Notes: generated by a model not told the origin, from the sequence alone. Counted from the first letter of the stretch, positions 54,777 to 63,691 are shown. The stretch is DNA of 64,000 nucleotides from Bacillota bacterium (GCA_023410475.1 JAEYPS010000026.1:1-64000), one strand, 5' to 3'. A program made the numbers and translations.

Positions 54777-54845
54777 AACGGTAATGCGGCGGCTAAAAGC
54801 CTAGAATGGGAATAAGATTCCCATTTCAAATGGAATTTAGTATAA
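54777..54845 (-). repeat. dispersed repeat, inverted copy 2
   Basis: Reverse complement matches copy 1: TTATACTAAATTCCATTTG, palindromic centre, then GCCGCCGCATTACCGTT. The two copies face each other across about 3 kb. Confidence 0.7.
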
Positions 54846-54912
54846 GGCTTGCAATAACGGGCGAATAGTCGTAGAATAAGGATGTAATACATACTAATGG
54901 AGGAAGCAACGG

Positions 54913-55485
54913 ATGAAGTTTATCGTTGAAACATCTGCCCGTCATGTACATGTAAACGAGGCGGATTTAAAAACATTATTCGGTGAGGGCGCAACCCTGA
55001 CCAAGAAGAAGGACCTCTCCCAGCCCGGACAGTTTGCCTGCGAAGAGCGCGTTACCATCGTTGGCCCCAAGAGCTCGCTTACGGGTGTATCGATACTCGG
55101 CCCGACACGTCCCAGCACCCAGGTGGAGCTTTCGGCTACCGACGCGCGTTCCATCGGTATCACCGCGCCGATTCGCGAGTCCGGCGACATCAAGGGCAGC
55201 GGCGCCTGCAAGATCGTCGGCCCCAAGGGTGAGATCGAGATCAGCGAAGGCGTGATCGTTGCAAAGCGTCACATCCACGCAACCCCCGCCGATGCCGAGA
55301 GGCTTGGCGTAAGCGACAAAGAGGTGGTTGCCGTGAAGATCGTTACCCCCGAAAGGACCACCGTCTACGGCGATGTGGTTGTGCGCGTATCGGATAAGTT
55401 CGCGCTTGCCATGCATATCGATACCGATGAATCTAACGCTGCGGGTGCATCCGGCACTATCGAGGGCGAGATTGTAAAGCTGTAA
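54913..55485 (+). CDS. pduL: phosphate acyltransferase, PduL type
   Basis: 190 aa. Two beta-barrel halves with the PduL motifs 'SARHVHV', 'RPSTQVELS', 'AKRHIHATPADAE' and 'MHIDTDESNA'; the histidines bind two zinc ions. It converts acyl-CoA and phosphate to acyl-phosphate and CoA. No N-terminal encapsulation peptide and no microcompartment genes are near, so it is probably the housekeeping phosphotransacetylase. GGAGGAAG lies upstream of the ATG. Confidence 0.93.
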   Translation: MKFIVETSARHVHVNEADLKTLFGEGATLTKKKDLSQPGQFACEERVTIVGPKSSLTGVSILGPTRPSTQVELSATDARSIGITAPIRESGDIKGSGACKIVGPKGEIEISEGVIVAKRHIHATPADAERLGVSDKEVVAVKIVTPERTTVYGDVVVRVSDKFALAMHIDTDESNAAGASGTIEGEIVKL

Positions 55486-55544
55486 GCCTTCATCCTATCG
55501 ACACAGTTAGATATCGCACTGGTTGTAAAGAGATTAAAATTAGC

Positions 55545-55583
55545 AGCGGCTGAGCTTGAAAGACGGGCTTGGCCGCTTTTTTT
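55545..55583 (+). terminator. terminator of pduL
   Basis: AGCGGC/GCCGCT stem with a run of seven T. Confidence 0.85.
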
Positions 55584-55613
55584 AGAGCGCCGACGGCTAA
55601 ACATCTGCACCTG

Positions 55614-55642
55614 TTGACACCATTTTGAATTTCTAGTATCAT
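55614..55642 (+). promoter_or_regulatory. MFS exporter promoter
   Basis: TTGACA, 17-bp spacer, TATCAT. The ATG of the exporter is about 270 bases downstream, so there is a long leader. Confidence 0.75.
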
Positions 55643-55671
55643 AATAGTATCGTCTTGAAAAGGAATTCCTT

Positions 55672-55692
55672 ATGCTGCTTGCATTTCTGTAA
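55672..55692 (+). CDS. possible leader peptide of the exporter
   Basis: ATG CTG CTT GCA TTT CTG TAA (MLLAFL), with AAGGAA upstream. It is about 25 nt from the expected transcription start. It is followed by a GCTTAGCCC/GGGGCTTAA hairpin. Short hydrophobic leaders of this kind control macrolide-resistance transporters (msrD leader MYLIFM). Confidence 0.45.
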   Translation: MLLAFL

Positions 55693-55915
55693 CTTGTTAA
55701 AAGGCTGCGCTTAGCCCTTGTTTGTCGGGGCTTAACTTTGGCGTGCTTTTTCTCGGGTGCGAACAGAGGTGCAAAGGCTGGCTGTATACAGTGCCGCTGC
55801 GGCTATCTATACCCCTTTGCATAACCGATCGACCTTGCGTGAGCAGCTGCCAAACCGGCGAGCCGTTCACGCTTTTGTTTTTATGGCACAACCCGACCGA
55901 ATGATGGAGGTAACT

Positions 55916-57193
55916 ATGAAGCCAACCAATGCATGGGTATCCAAAACCGCGTTGTTTTTAACCAGCCAGATGTTTTCGCTGTTCGGCTCCTCGGTGGTGG
56001 GGTATGTGATGATATGGTACATCACGCTCGAAACCTCGTCGGCGTGGATGATGACCGTCTCCATTCTCTGCACCTTCCTGCCGCAGCTGTTGGTTTCACT
56101 GTTTGCGGGGGTTTGGGCCGACCGTTACAGCCGAAAGCTGCTCATTATGCTCTCCGACCTGTTTACGGCTCTGTGCACCCTTGTGCTGGCAGTGTTTTTC
56201 CTGCTCGGGGTACGGTCGTTTACCCTGCTCTTTATCATATCCGCGCTGCGCTCGCTGGGCGCGGGCGTGCAGGCCCCCGCGGTAGGGGCCATTCTGCCGC
56301 AGCTGGTGCCCGCTGAAAAGCTTACCAAGGTAAACGGCATCAGCAACGCGCTCAACTCGGCGCTGATGCTGCTTTCCCCCGCCGTGGGCGGCTTGCTGCT
56401 CGCCGAGGTGGATATGGGCTATGCGCTGCTGGTGGATGTGGTCACCGCGCTGCTGGCGGTGTGCATCCTGCTGTTTTTGAAGGTGCAGAGGGTCGAGCGC
56501 TCGGAGGAACCGGCCTCCACCCTCGGCGACCTGAAAAAGGGCCTGCGTTACACGATGGAGCACCCGATCTTGCGCAGGCTGATGATCTTCTACCTGCTGT
56601 TTTTCTTCTTGGTGTCGCCCGCCGCGTTCCTAACGCCCGTGATGGTGGAGCGCAGCTTCGGTCCCGAGGTGTGGCGCCTCACCGCCAACGAGATGCTGTG
56701 GACAGCGGGGTCGCTGCTGGGCGGCGTGCTCATCTCGGTGTGGGGCGGGTTTAAAAACCGGCTCGCCACCATGGCGCTGGCAACCGCGGGCTTTGGCGTT
56801 ACCTTCGCGCTGCTGGGGGTTGCGGGCAATTTTTATCTCTACCTTGGCATCATGCTGGTGTCGGGCATCTTCATGCCGGTTTTCGGCACGGCGGAAACGG
56901 TGCTGATACAGGAGACGGTAGAGGAGCAGATGCTCGGGCGCGTCTTTTCGATTGTACAGATTATCATCACCGGCGCCATGCCGCTGGGCATGGTGGTGTT
57001 CGGCCCGCTGGGGGACCTTATCAAAATCGAGTACCTGCTCATCGGCACCGGCGTGCTCATGGTGCTGCTCACACCGTTTATCTTAAGCAGCAAGGCAAGC
57101 GTGAAGGCAGTCGGCTCATCATCTGCCGGAGCGGTTGTTGAGGGCACCTCTGCCTCCGCGGAGCACACTGCGGACGACGATGCCACCGAGTAA
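55916..57193 (+). CDS. MFS transporter, MefA/drug-efflux type
   Basis: 425 aa from the ATG at 55916 (GATGGAGG 5 bases upstream); a longer in-frame opening would use a GTG inside the leader. Twelve helices with the MFS loop 'VWADRYSRK' (motif A variant) after helix 2. Overall similar to macrolide efflux permeases ('LFGSSVVGYVMIWYIT'). A Ser/Thr/Ala-rich acidic tail ends the protein. Likely exports an antibiotic or related compound. Confidence 0.88.
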   Translation: MKPTNAWVSKTALFLTSQMFSLFGSSVVGYVMIWYITLETSSAWMMTVSILCTFLPQLLVSLFAGVWADRYSRKLLIMLSDLFTALCTLVLAVFFLLGVRSFTLLFIISALRSLGAGVQAPAVGAILPQLVPAEKLTKVNGISNALNSALMLLSPAVGGLLLAEVDMGYALLVDVVTALLAVCILLFLKVQRVERSEEPASTLGDLKKGLRYTMEHPILRRLMIFYLLFFFLVSPAAFLTPVMVERSFGPEVWRLTANEMLWTAGSLLGGVLISVWGGFKNRLATMALATAGFGVTFALLGVAGNFYLYLGIMLVSGIFMPVFGTAETVLIQETVEEQMLGRVFSIVQIIITGAMPLGMVVFGPLGDLIKIEYLLIGTGVLMVLLTPFILSSKASVKAVGSSSAGAVVEGTSASAEHTADDDATE

Positions 57194-57257
57194 AAAGAGG
57201 ATCGATAGAATACGCCTTGCAGCATACCCCGATATGGAGGTGGGCTGCAGGGCGTAT

Positions 57258-57569
57258 TTATTCAACCTCTAAGACCTTAACCGCTGTTTGTATCTGCCGC
57301 CACTCGTTCTGCAGCGCGTGCAGCCTTTGCCGCCCCTCAGTAGTAATTCGGTAATACTTTCGCTGCGGCCCGCCCGAGACCGTGCCGTAATAGGTCTCGG
57401 TATATCCGTCGCTGTGCAGGCGCCGCAGGATGGTGTAGACAGTCGCTTCATGTACATCGGTAAAGGCCCTTGTTACAAGCTGCATCAGTTCATAGCCATA
57501 CATCTCTTTGCGGTGAATCTGCGAAAGGATACAGAATTCCAGTACGCCCTTCTTCATCTGCCCGTCCAC
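57258..57569 (-). CDS. PadR-family transcriptional regulator
   Basis: 103 aa. Winged HTH: 'EFCILSQIHRKEMYGYELMQLV', 'TVYTILRRLHSDGY' and 'RKYYRITTEGRQRL' are textbook PadR motifs. GTG start at 57569 with AGGAGG 10 bases upstream; an ATG at 57557 is possible. It overlaps the HAAS gene by 16 bp and follows it in transcription, the opposite of the usual PadR-then-HAAS order. Confidence 0.88.
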   Translation of the reverse strand: MDGQMKKGVLEFCILSQIHRKEMYGYELMQLVTRAFTDVHEATVYTILRRLHSDGYTETYYGTVSGGPQRKYYRITTEGRQRLHALQNEWRQIQTAVKVLEVE

Positions 57570-58420
57570 GACAATACATCCTCCTGACGCTTACCGCCTT
57601 GTTTTCTCATGAAATACAGGGTGAGCAGTATTGAAAGTATAGTACCCGCCGCCAGCGGCATGCTGCTTCTCAATAAGCTCATCCCCCATGTTTCGGGGGA
57701 GTTCATCGTGTGAAGAACCAGATGGATATCCATAACGGTAAACAGTACCCCAAACGGAAAAAAGACAAGCCCCTTTGCCCACGCAAAGGCATTGGAGAGG
57801 TAAAGCAGGTATAAAACAGTAAGTAGAAAAATGATTACCGTCAGCTGCATTGTGTGGCTGAGAACCCTGTTAAAGGCTATCGGGTCGTGGAGGTATTCAC
57901 TCAATGCAAAGGCGTTCGCCGACGTAAAGAGCAGCGCGGCGGTTAATAAGGACAATACCCCCAGAAGGCAGGCCGCTGCGGGGACTGAAAACCGTGCGCA
58001 TGCTTTGGGTTTTACTTTGAAAAGTTTGTTATACCTGCACACCGGCAGCAGTACCGGTATCACCGCAGCCAGCAGCAGATCACAGCCGTACCGGCTCAGG
58101 TCAACCGCTTTAAAGCAAAGAAAAGAGAGCACCAATATACCCGCCACGGCGGCAAGAATTTTGGCCAGTAGGGGGCTTACCCAAACGATTGGCTTGCTTT
58201 TGCGTTTTGTTAAAGAACCCTCTGCTTCATCCCGTAACAGTTCCCGTGCAACCATGTCTGGTGGCCCGAACTCTCGCGTAAGCTCCTCTTCGGTTTTGCC
58301 CTCCAGCAGCCCGGTTTCAAAGTATTCCCCGTAATCGGCGATAATCTCCTGAACCTCGCGCTGCGGCAGGCGGTTTTCCAAGGCCGTGGAAAGCGCGTGC
58401 AGATACTCGGCTTTTGTCAT
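57554..58420 (-). CDS. HAAS/DUF1700-type membrane protein
   Basis: 288 aa from the ATG at 58420 (GAGGTG upstream). The N-terminal 60 residues form the HAAS helical domain ('MTKAEYLHALSTAL', 'IIADYGEYF', 'EELTREFGPPDMVA'). About six helices follow. Such proteins pair with PadR regulators and tune envelope genes. Confidence 0.85.
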   Translation of the reverse strand: MTKAEYLHALSTALENRLPQREVQEIIADYGEYFETGLLEGKTEEELTREFGPPDMVARELLRDEAEGSLTKRKSKPIVWVSPLLAKILAAVAGILVLSFLCFKAVDLSRYGCDLLLAAVIPVLLPVCRYNKLFKVKPKACARFSVPAAACLLGVLSLLTAALLFTSANAFALSEYLHDPIAFNRVLSHTMQLTVIIFLLTVLYLLYLSNAFAWAKGLVFFPFGVLFTVMDIHLVLHTMNSPETWGMSLLRSSMPLAAGTILSILLTLYFMRKQGGKRQEDVLSWTGR

Positions 58421-58570
58421 TTGCTTACACCTCACACTACTAATTATCAGTCAGTAATTTCATCATAGCGCACTACTGCTTAATAGTCAATAGTAAGCCT
58501 GCAAAACATAGCGAAGAATATAACACGGAGTATTATTTTGAGGAATTTATAATAATTATCCTCTCTCCAC

Positions 58571-59062
58571 TTGACGCCGTACCCAGTATATGCTATTATT
58601 GTCTCGAAATAAAAGCAGAGAGGATAGTTTTGATGTCGGCGTCTGTAAAGGCGGTTCACAACTAAATAGTTGTTGAAAGGTTTTCCGGCAGCGGGGTACA
58701 GGTTTGTACGCCTGCTTGTTCGTTTTACCTTTCGGGCTCGCCGCTTTTTCGGCAGGGCTCGAACATCTGCCTGCGTGCAAGGGCGTGTAGCCTCTCGCGC
58801 GTTACAGACATGCTTCATAAACTACCTTTATGAATACACGACCCCTTAGTAATGCCTAAGCTGCGTTTTATCGCTCTATGCGACGATATGTAGCTTTTGA
58901 GGATATACAAGGGGAACTGAAGCGTGGCGGATTTGTTCTGTCGCGTATTTTTTATGTGTTTTTATAAGTGATATGTAGTGCCCGCGGGAGCAGTCTGCCT
59001 TTGTCATTGAATTTGAAGGAGCGACAGATGTTTATTCCCGCGGGCATCTTTATTTTTTGTAG
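58571..59062 (+). promoter_or_regulatory. promoter and long structured leader of the MutS2/ABC operon
   Basis: TTGACG, 17-bp spacer, TATTAT (58594-58599). A possible 10-aa leader frame (ATG 58633, stop 58663; AGAGAGG upstream) and several hairpins follow (GAAAGGT/ACCTTTC, GTACA/TGTAC, GCCG/CGGC). TCTGTCGC (58937-58944) can pair with GCGACAGA (59021-59028). This pairing interleaves with the stem at 58979-59046, so the two are alternatives or a pseudoknot. Confidence 0.55.
58979..59058 (+). terminator. conditional terminator before mutS2-like gene
   Basis: TGCCCGCGGGA (58979-58989) and TCCCGCGGGCA (59036-59046) form a perfect 11-bp stem followed by a T-rich stretch. It stands just before the AGGAGG of the next gene, as in attenuators. 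Confidence 0.6.
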
Positions 59063-59111
59063 GAGGAAAACACCGTGGAAAAACCACTTATCACACTTGA
59101 ATTTAATCTGA
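59028..59111 (+). CDS. possible 27-aa leader frame overlapping the mutS2 start
   Basis: ATG with AAGGAG 6 bases upstream, stop at 59109. It begins in the terminator stem and runs in another frame across the GTG start of the next gene. Its translation would open the stem and could couple to the downstream start. Confidence 0.35.
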   Translation: MFIPAGIFIFCRRKTPWKNHLSHLNLI

Positions 59112-61030
59112 TTCTAGGTATGCTTTGCGCCCTCGCGGTTTCCCCAAGAGCCGAGGAGCGGCTGCGTGCGCTGCGCCCGGCGCTGGGCGAAAGCGAATGT
59201 GCGCGCCGGATGGCGGAGACCACCGATGCGAAGCGCATCCTTGAGAGCTTTGGCAACCCGCCGCTCACCCCCATGAGAGAGATCGAGATGCTGCTGGAGC
59301 TCTGCGCCAAGGGCGCCATGCTCCTGCCCGAGCAGTTGGGGCAGGTGGCACAGTTTTTGGCAGCCTGCAGGCGTATGAAGGGTTACCTTAAAAAAGCGGA
59401 GCTTATCAGCGGCGACATCGCTCTCTATGGCGGCTCCATCAACCCGCTGGACGCGCTCTACGGGGAGATTGACCGCACGGTGCGCGGCGACAGGCTGGAC
59501 GACGCCGCCTCCCCCGCGTTGCGCGATATACGCAGGCAGATCGAAAACATGCACACCGCCGTAAAGGCAAAGCTTGAAAGCCTTTTGCGCGGGCACAAGG
59601 AATGGTTCGCCGACGGCTACGTCGCCACGCGCAACGGGCGGCTGGTGCTGCCGGTGAAGCGGGAGTTTAAAAACATGTTAAGCGGCTCGGTGGTGGATAC
59701 CTCCGCCACGGGCGGCACCTGTTTTATCGAGCCTGCCTCGGTGCGCAGGCTGCAGGAGGAGCTTGCGCAACTCGAGGTGGAGGAGGAGAACGAGGTGCGG
59801 CGCATCCTCTACACCCTTACCGCGCTGGTGGATGAGAACGCGTCCCCGCTGCACATCAATATCGAGGCGATGGAAGCGCTGGACTTCGTATTCGCCAAGG
59901 CAAAGCTCTCGGCACAGATGGGCGCTATCCCCGTGCCGGTGACCGCCGAGCGGCGCATCGTGCTTAAAAGCGCGCGACATCCGCTCATTAAAACAGAGGC
60001 ATGCGTGCCCATCGATTTTGCGCTGGGTGACGGGATAAACGGGGTGATCATCACCGGGCCGAACACCGGCGGCAAAACGGTGGCCCTTAAAACCGTGGGG
60101 CTGTTGTCGGTGATGGCACAGTGCGGGCTGCACCTGCCGGTGGGCGAGGGGAGCACCCTCTGCCTGCACAACCTCGTGCTGTGCGACATCGGCGACGGGC
60201 AGAGCATCGCCGAGAACCTCTCCACCTTCTCCTCGCACATCACCAACATCATCGAGATTCTGCGCCTTGCGGGCCGGGATAGCCTTGTGCTGCTCGACGA
60301 GCTCGGCTCGGGCACCGACCCGGCGGAGGGCATGGGCATCGCGGTGGCGGTGCTTACCGAGCTGCGCGCCAAGGGCTGTCTGTTTGTGGCCACCACTCAC
60401 TACCCCGAGGTGAAGGAGTACGCCAAAACCGCCGACGGGCTTATGAACGCGCGCATGGCGTTTGACCGCGAAAGCCTGCGCCCGCTCTACCGGCTGGAGC
60501 TGGGCGAGGCGGGCGAAAGCTGTGCACTCTATATCGCGCAGCGCTTAGGCTTCCCCGCACACCTGCTGCAAACGGCGCAGGAGGCCGCTTACGGCGGGGG
60601 ACCCCACTCAAGGGAACCTCATACTACGCTCCCTTTCTCCGACATCCAATTGTCTGAATCCGCCGCAATGCCGTTGCTGCCCGCACCGACGATCAAACGC
60701 GAAAAGCCGAAGAATACCGTGCCGAATCGGGCCGACAGCTTTAATCTGGGCGACAGCGTGATGGTTTACCCGCAAAAGGAGATCGGCATTGTATATCAGC
60801 CCGCCAACGAGCGCGGCGAAATCGGCGTGCAGCTCAAGCAGGGGGTTAAAAAGCTGATACCGCACAAGCGGCTGAAGCTGCAGGTGCCCGCCGATAAGCT
60901 CTACCCGCCGGACTATGATTTTTCCGTTATCTTTGACAGTGTAGCCAACCGCAAGGCGCGGCATGTGCTGAACAAGCGGCACGACCCCAGCCTTATCATC
61001 CTGCACGAGCAGGGGGAGGAGACGACATGA
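59075..61030 (+). CDS. MutS2-like ATPase without Smr domain
   Basis: 651 aa, GTG start with AGGAGG 7-8 bases upstream. The lever/clamp region is followed by the MutS ATPase: Walker A 'GPNTGGKT', 'STFSSHITNI', Walker B 'LVLLDELGSGTDP', and 'ATTHYPEVK'. MutS2 proteins normally end in an Smr nuclease domain; here there is only a KOW-like segment ('GDSVMVYPQKEIGIVYQP'). MutS2 has been linked to rescue of collided ribosomes as well as recombination control. It overlaps the ABC ATPase gene by 4 bp, so it is co-translated with an exporter. Confidence 0.88.
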   Translation: MEKPLITLEFNLILGMLCALAVSPRAEERLRALRPALGESECARRMAETTDAKRILESFGNPPLTPMREIEMLLELCAKGAMLLPEQLGQVAQFLAACRRMKGYLKKAELISGDIALYGGSINPLDALYGEIDRTVRGDRLDDAASPALRDIRRQIENMHTAVKAKLESLLRGHKEWFADGYVATRNGRLVLPVKREFKNMLSGSVVDTSATGGTCFIEPASVRRLQEELAQLEVEEENEVRRILYTLTALVDENASPLHINIEAMEALDFVFAKAKLSAQMGAIPVPVTAERRIVLKSARHPLIKTEACVPIDFALGDGINGVIITGPNTGGKTVALKTVGLLSVMAQCGLHLPVGEGSTLCLHNLVLCDIGDGQSIAENLSTFSSHITNIIEILRLAGRDSLVLLDELGSGTDPAEGMGIAVAVLTELRAKGCLFVATTHYPEVKEYAKTADGLMNARMAFDRESLRPLYRLELGEAGESCALYIAQRLGFPAHLLQTAQEAAYGGGPHSREPHTTLPFSDIQLSESAAMPLLPAPTIKREKPKNTVPNRADSFNLGDSVMVYPQKEIGIVYQPANERGEIGVQLKQGVKKLIPHKRLKLQVPADKLYPPDYDFSVIFDSVANRKARHVLNKRHDPSLIILHEQGEETT

Positions 61031-62007
61031 CGGTCATCCGCACAGAGCACCTCACCAAGACCTACCGCCGCTTTGAGAAGGAGGCGGGGCTGAAAGGCAG
61101 CATGAAGAGCCTGTTTCACCGCCGGTTTATCACCAAAACGGCGGTGGACGATTTTAACCTCTCGATAGACGACGGCGAGTTTGTGGGGCTTATCGGCCCT
61201 AACGGCGCTGGCAAAACCACGCTGGTGAAGATGCTCACCGGCATTATCGCGCCGACGTCGGGGGAGATATCGGTGCTCGGGTATTTCCCCAACCGGCTGG
61301 AGAACGCCTTTAAGCGGCAGTACGCCTTGGTGATGGGGCAGAAAAGCCAGCTGTTTTTGGAGCTTTCGGCGGCAGACACCTTTCTGCTGTTTAAAGAGCT
61401 TTACGGCATCCCCGACGAGGAATACCGCCGAAGCCTTGACTACTTTACCGAGCTGTTTGAGGTGCGGGAGTATTTAAACGTGCAGGTGCGCACCCTTTCG
61501 CTGGGCGAACGCATGAAGATGGAGCTGATTGCGGCGCTGCTGCACAACCCCAAGGTGCTGTTTTTAGACGAACCCACCATCGGGCTGGACGCCGTGGCGC
61601 AGAAGCAGATACGCACCTTTCTGCGTGAGGTGAACGGGCAGCGCGGCACCACCATCATCCTCACCTCCCACTACATGGAGGATATCAAGAGCCTGTGTAA
61701 GCGCTGCGTGGTGGTAAACCACGGGCAGAAGCTGTACGACGGCGCGCTTGCCGCCCTGTTTGACCGCTACCAGACCCATAAAAAAATAACCGTGCTGTTC
61801 GAGCACGAAAACGGCCTGCACCTGCCTCAGGACGTGGAGGTTTTAGAGCAGAACCCCTATAAGGTATCGCTGATGGTGCGGCGCGAGCGGGCGCAGGCGG
61901 TGCTTGCGCAGCTGCTCGACGAGTGCGATATCAGCGACCTCACCATCGAGGAGGACGACATCGGCAATGTGGTAGAGCGCATCTACACAGGAGGGGTGAC
62001 CGTATGA
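61027..62007 (+). CDS. ABC-2 exporter ATP-binding protein
   Basis: 326 aa. Walker A 'GPNGAGKTT', signature 'LSLGERMKME' (variant of LSGGQ), Walker B 'VLFLDEPTIGLD', H-loop 'LTSHYMED'. The insert 'FHRRFITKTAVDD' before the first strand and the LSLGERM signature are typical of the subgroup that pairs with two ABC-2 permeases. ATGA overlaps on both sides couple translation along the operon. Confidence 0.93.
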   Translation: MTVIRTEHLTKTYRRFEKEAGLKGSMKSLFHRRFITKTAVDDFNLSIDDGEFVGLIGPNGAGKTTLVKMLTGIIAPTSGEISVLGYFPNRLENAFKRQYALVMGQKSQLFLELSAADTFLLFKELYGIPDEEYRRSLDYFTELFEVREYLNVQVRTLSLGERMKMELIAALLHNPKVLFLDEPTIGLDAVAQKQIRTFLREVNGQRGTTIILTSHYMEDIKSLCKRCVVVNHGQKLYDGALAALFDRYQTHKKITVLFEHENGLHLPQDVEVLEQNPYKVSLMVRRERAQAVLAQLLDECDISDLTIEEDDIGNVVERIYTGGVTV

Positions 62008-62798
62008 AGAAGTACCTCGAGATTCTCAAAATCAGCTTTAAAACCCAGCTGGTTTACCGCTTTGACGTGGTGTTTCAGATGCTGTTCTCGGTGATTAAAA
62101 TCATCTTCGCCACCGTGGTGTGGGGAGCCATCTACGCACAGCAAAGCGAGGTGGCAGGTTTTACGCTCGGCGCCATGCTCTCGTACTATGTCTTTAACGC
62201 GTTTCTGTCGCAGCTCGACCTTTCAGATACCGTCAGCTACGAATTGATGGGGCAGATACGAAACGGCACCTTCTCGAAGTATATGGTGGTGCCCGTGCGG
62301 GTGCTCGGCTGGTTCTGGGCACAGCTTACGGGCAAAGCAGCCTTCTTCTTCACCTTTAACCTGCTGGCCGCCGTGCTGTGGACCGTATTGTTCCGCATCG
62401 ATTTTATTATCACCGCTAACCCGTTGATGATTGCGGGGGCGCTGCTGATGGCGGGTCTTGGGCTTATCTTCATGCTGCAGCTCAACTTCTTTTTGGGCAT
62501 CCTCACCTTCAAGTTTCAGGACATCTGGGTGTTTTTGATGATCAAAACGAACATCCTCGCACTTGTAACCGGCTCGCTGGTGCCCTTGGCGCTGTTGCCG
62601 CAGCCGGTCATCGCCGTTTTGCGCCTGCTGCCCTTCTATTACGGCACCTACCTGCCGTCGATGCTGCTCATCGGCAAGAACGGTTGCGAGCTTTTGCCGG
62701 GGCTGCTTACGCTGGCAGCGTGGGTACTGGTCTTTATACCGGTGAACACGATGATGTATCAGCGGCTGCGTATGCGGTACGACGGGGTGGGCATATGA
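62004..62798 (+). CDS. ABC-2 permease, first subunit
   Basis: 264 aa from the ATG at 62004 (GAGGGG upstream). Six helices, N-terminal amphipathic 'KKYLEILKISFKTQLVYR'. It forms the exporter channel with the next gene. Confidence 0.88.
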   Translation: MKKYLEILKISFKTQLVYRFDVVFQMLFSVIKIIFATVVWGAIYAQQSEVAGFTLGAMLSYYVFNAFLSQLDLSDTVSYELMGQIRNGTFSKYMVVPVRVLGWFWAQLTGKAAFFFTFNLLAAVLWTVLFRIDFIITANPLMIAGALLMAGLGLIFMLQLNFFLGILTFKFQDIWVFLMIKTNILALVTGSLVPLALLPQPVIAVLRLLPFYYGTYLPSMLLIGKNGCELLPGLLTLAAWVLVFIPVNTMMYQRLRMRYDGVGI

Positions 62799-63580
62799 AA
62801 CGATACCTGCGCGTCATCGCGACCTTGATCAGGTTTAAGCTCTCTCATCTGATGATTTTTCGTCTGACGTTTTTTGCGACACTGTTTATTGACGGCACCA
62901 TGTTTTTGATGCAGTTGCTGATGTTTCAGGCCATCTATTCGCAGGTAGACAGCATCGGTGGATGGTCGCGCGGCGAGACCGTGATCTTCATCGGCACCTT
63001 TTCGCTTGTAAACGCGCTGAACATGGCCATCTACTTCTTTGGCGTGAACGACCTGCCGCAGAAGATCATCACCGGTACCCTCGACCACTACCTCACAAAG
63101 CCCGTCAGCCCGCTTTTACGCCTTACCTTTGAAAGTGTGGATGTTGGCTCGGTTCCGCTCGTGCTCGGGAGCATCGCGGTCATCCGCTATGGCGTTTCGC
63201 TTGCCGGTATCACCGTAACCGCAGGGCAAGTGTTCGCCTATATCCTGCTGGTGCTGCTCATGACGCTGCTGTGGTACGATATCGAGATCATCCTGCGCAC
63301 CATCCCCTTTTTCGTCCTCTCCACAGGCATTACCCGGCTGGAGGAGTTCATCGAGCTGTGCGTGAAGGTACCCGGTGTTCTGTTCCGCGGCATCTTTAAG
63401 GTACTGTTTTACTTCGTGCTGCCCTACGGCATCATCGCCACCGTGCCCACCCAGTTCTTGGCCGGTACGCTCACGGCAGGCGGCCTGTGCTACGCTGTAC
63501 TAATAACGGCATTGTTTACAGCCTTGGCACTGGGATTGTGGCGCTTGGGGGTAAAGCATTATAAGAGTGCGAGCAGCTGA
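62795..63580 (+). CDS. ABC-2 permease, second subunit
   Basis: 261 aa from the ATG at 62795. Six helices. 'TLDHYLTKPVSPLLRL' is a typical cytoplasmic motif of this permease family. It is the last gene of the MutS2/ABC operon. Confidence 0.88.
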   Translation: MKRYLRVIATLIRFKLSHLMIFRLTFFATLFIDGTMFLMQLLMFQAIYSQVDSIGGWSRGETVIFIGTFSLVNALNMAIYFFGVNDLPQKIITGTLDHYLTKPVSPLLRLTFESVDVGSVPLVLGSIAVIRYGVSLAGITVTAGQVFAYILLVLLMTLLWYDIEIILRTIPFFVLSTGITRLEEFIELCVKVPGVLFRGIFKVLFYFVLPYGIIATVPTQFLAGTLTAGGLCYAVLITALFTALALGLWRLGVKHYKSASS

Positions 63581-63662
63581 GTAAATACAAGGCAAGCTTA
63601 CTTTAATTATGCGTGAGATCACGACGTTCCTGTTTTATACTTACGAAAATAATACAGAATAA

Positions 63663-63691
63663 ATCCCCGCTTAACAAAAAAGTGGGGATTA
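63663..63691 (+). terminator. terminator-like hairpin after the ABC operon
   Basis: AATCCCCGCTT/AAGTGGGGATT stem with an A-rich loop; tail TATAC is not T-rich. Confidence 0.6.

Noticed and set aside
54913..55485. Part of a propanediol microcompartment
   Set aside because: No shell proteins or diol dehydratase genes are near, and PduL lacks an encapsulation peptide.
58571..59062. T-box or other named riboswitch before the mutS2-like gene
   Set aside because: No T-box sequence or specifier loop is visible, and I could not match any known class.
59678..60400. Long minus-strand open frames opposite the mutS2-like gene, and similar ones opposite the MFS and UDG genes
   Set aside because: They are antisense shadows of GC-rich genes with low-complexity His/Arg/Ala composition and no ribosome sites.
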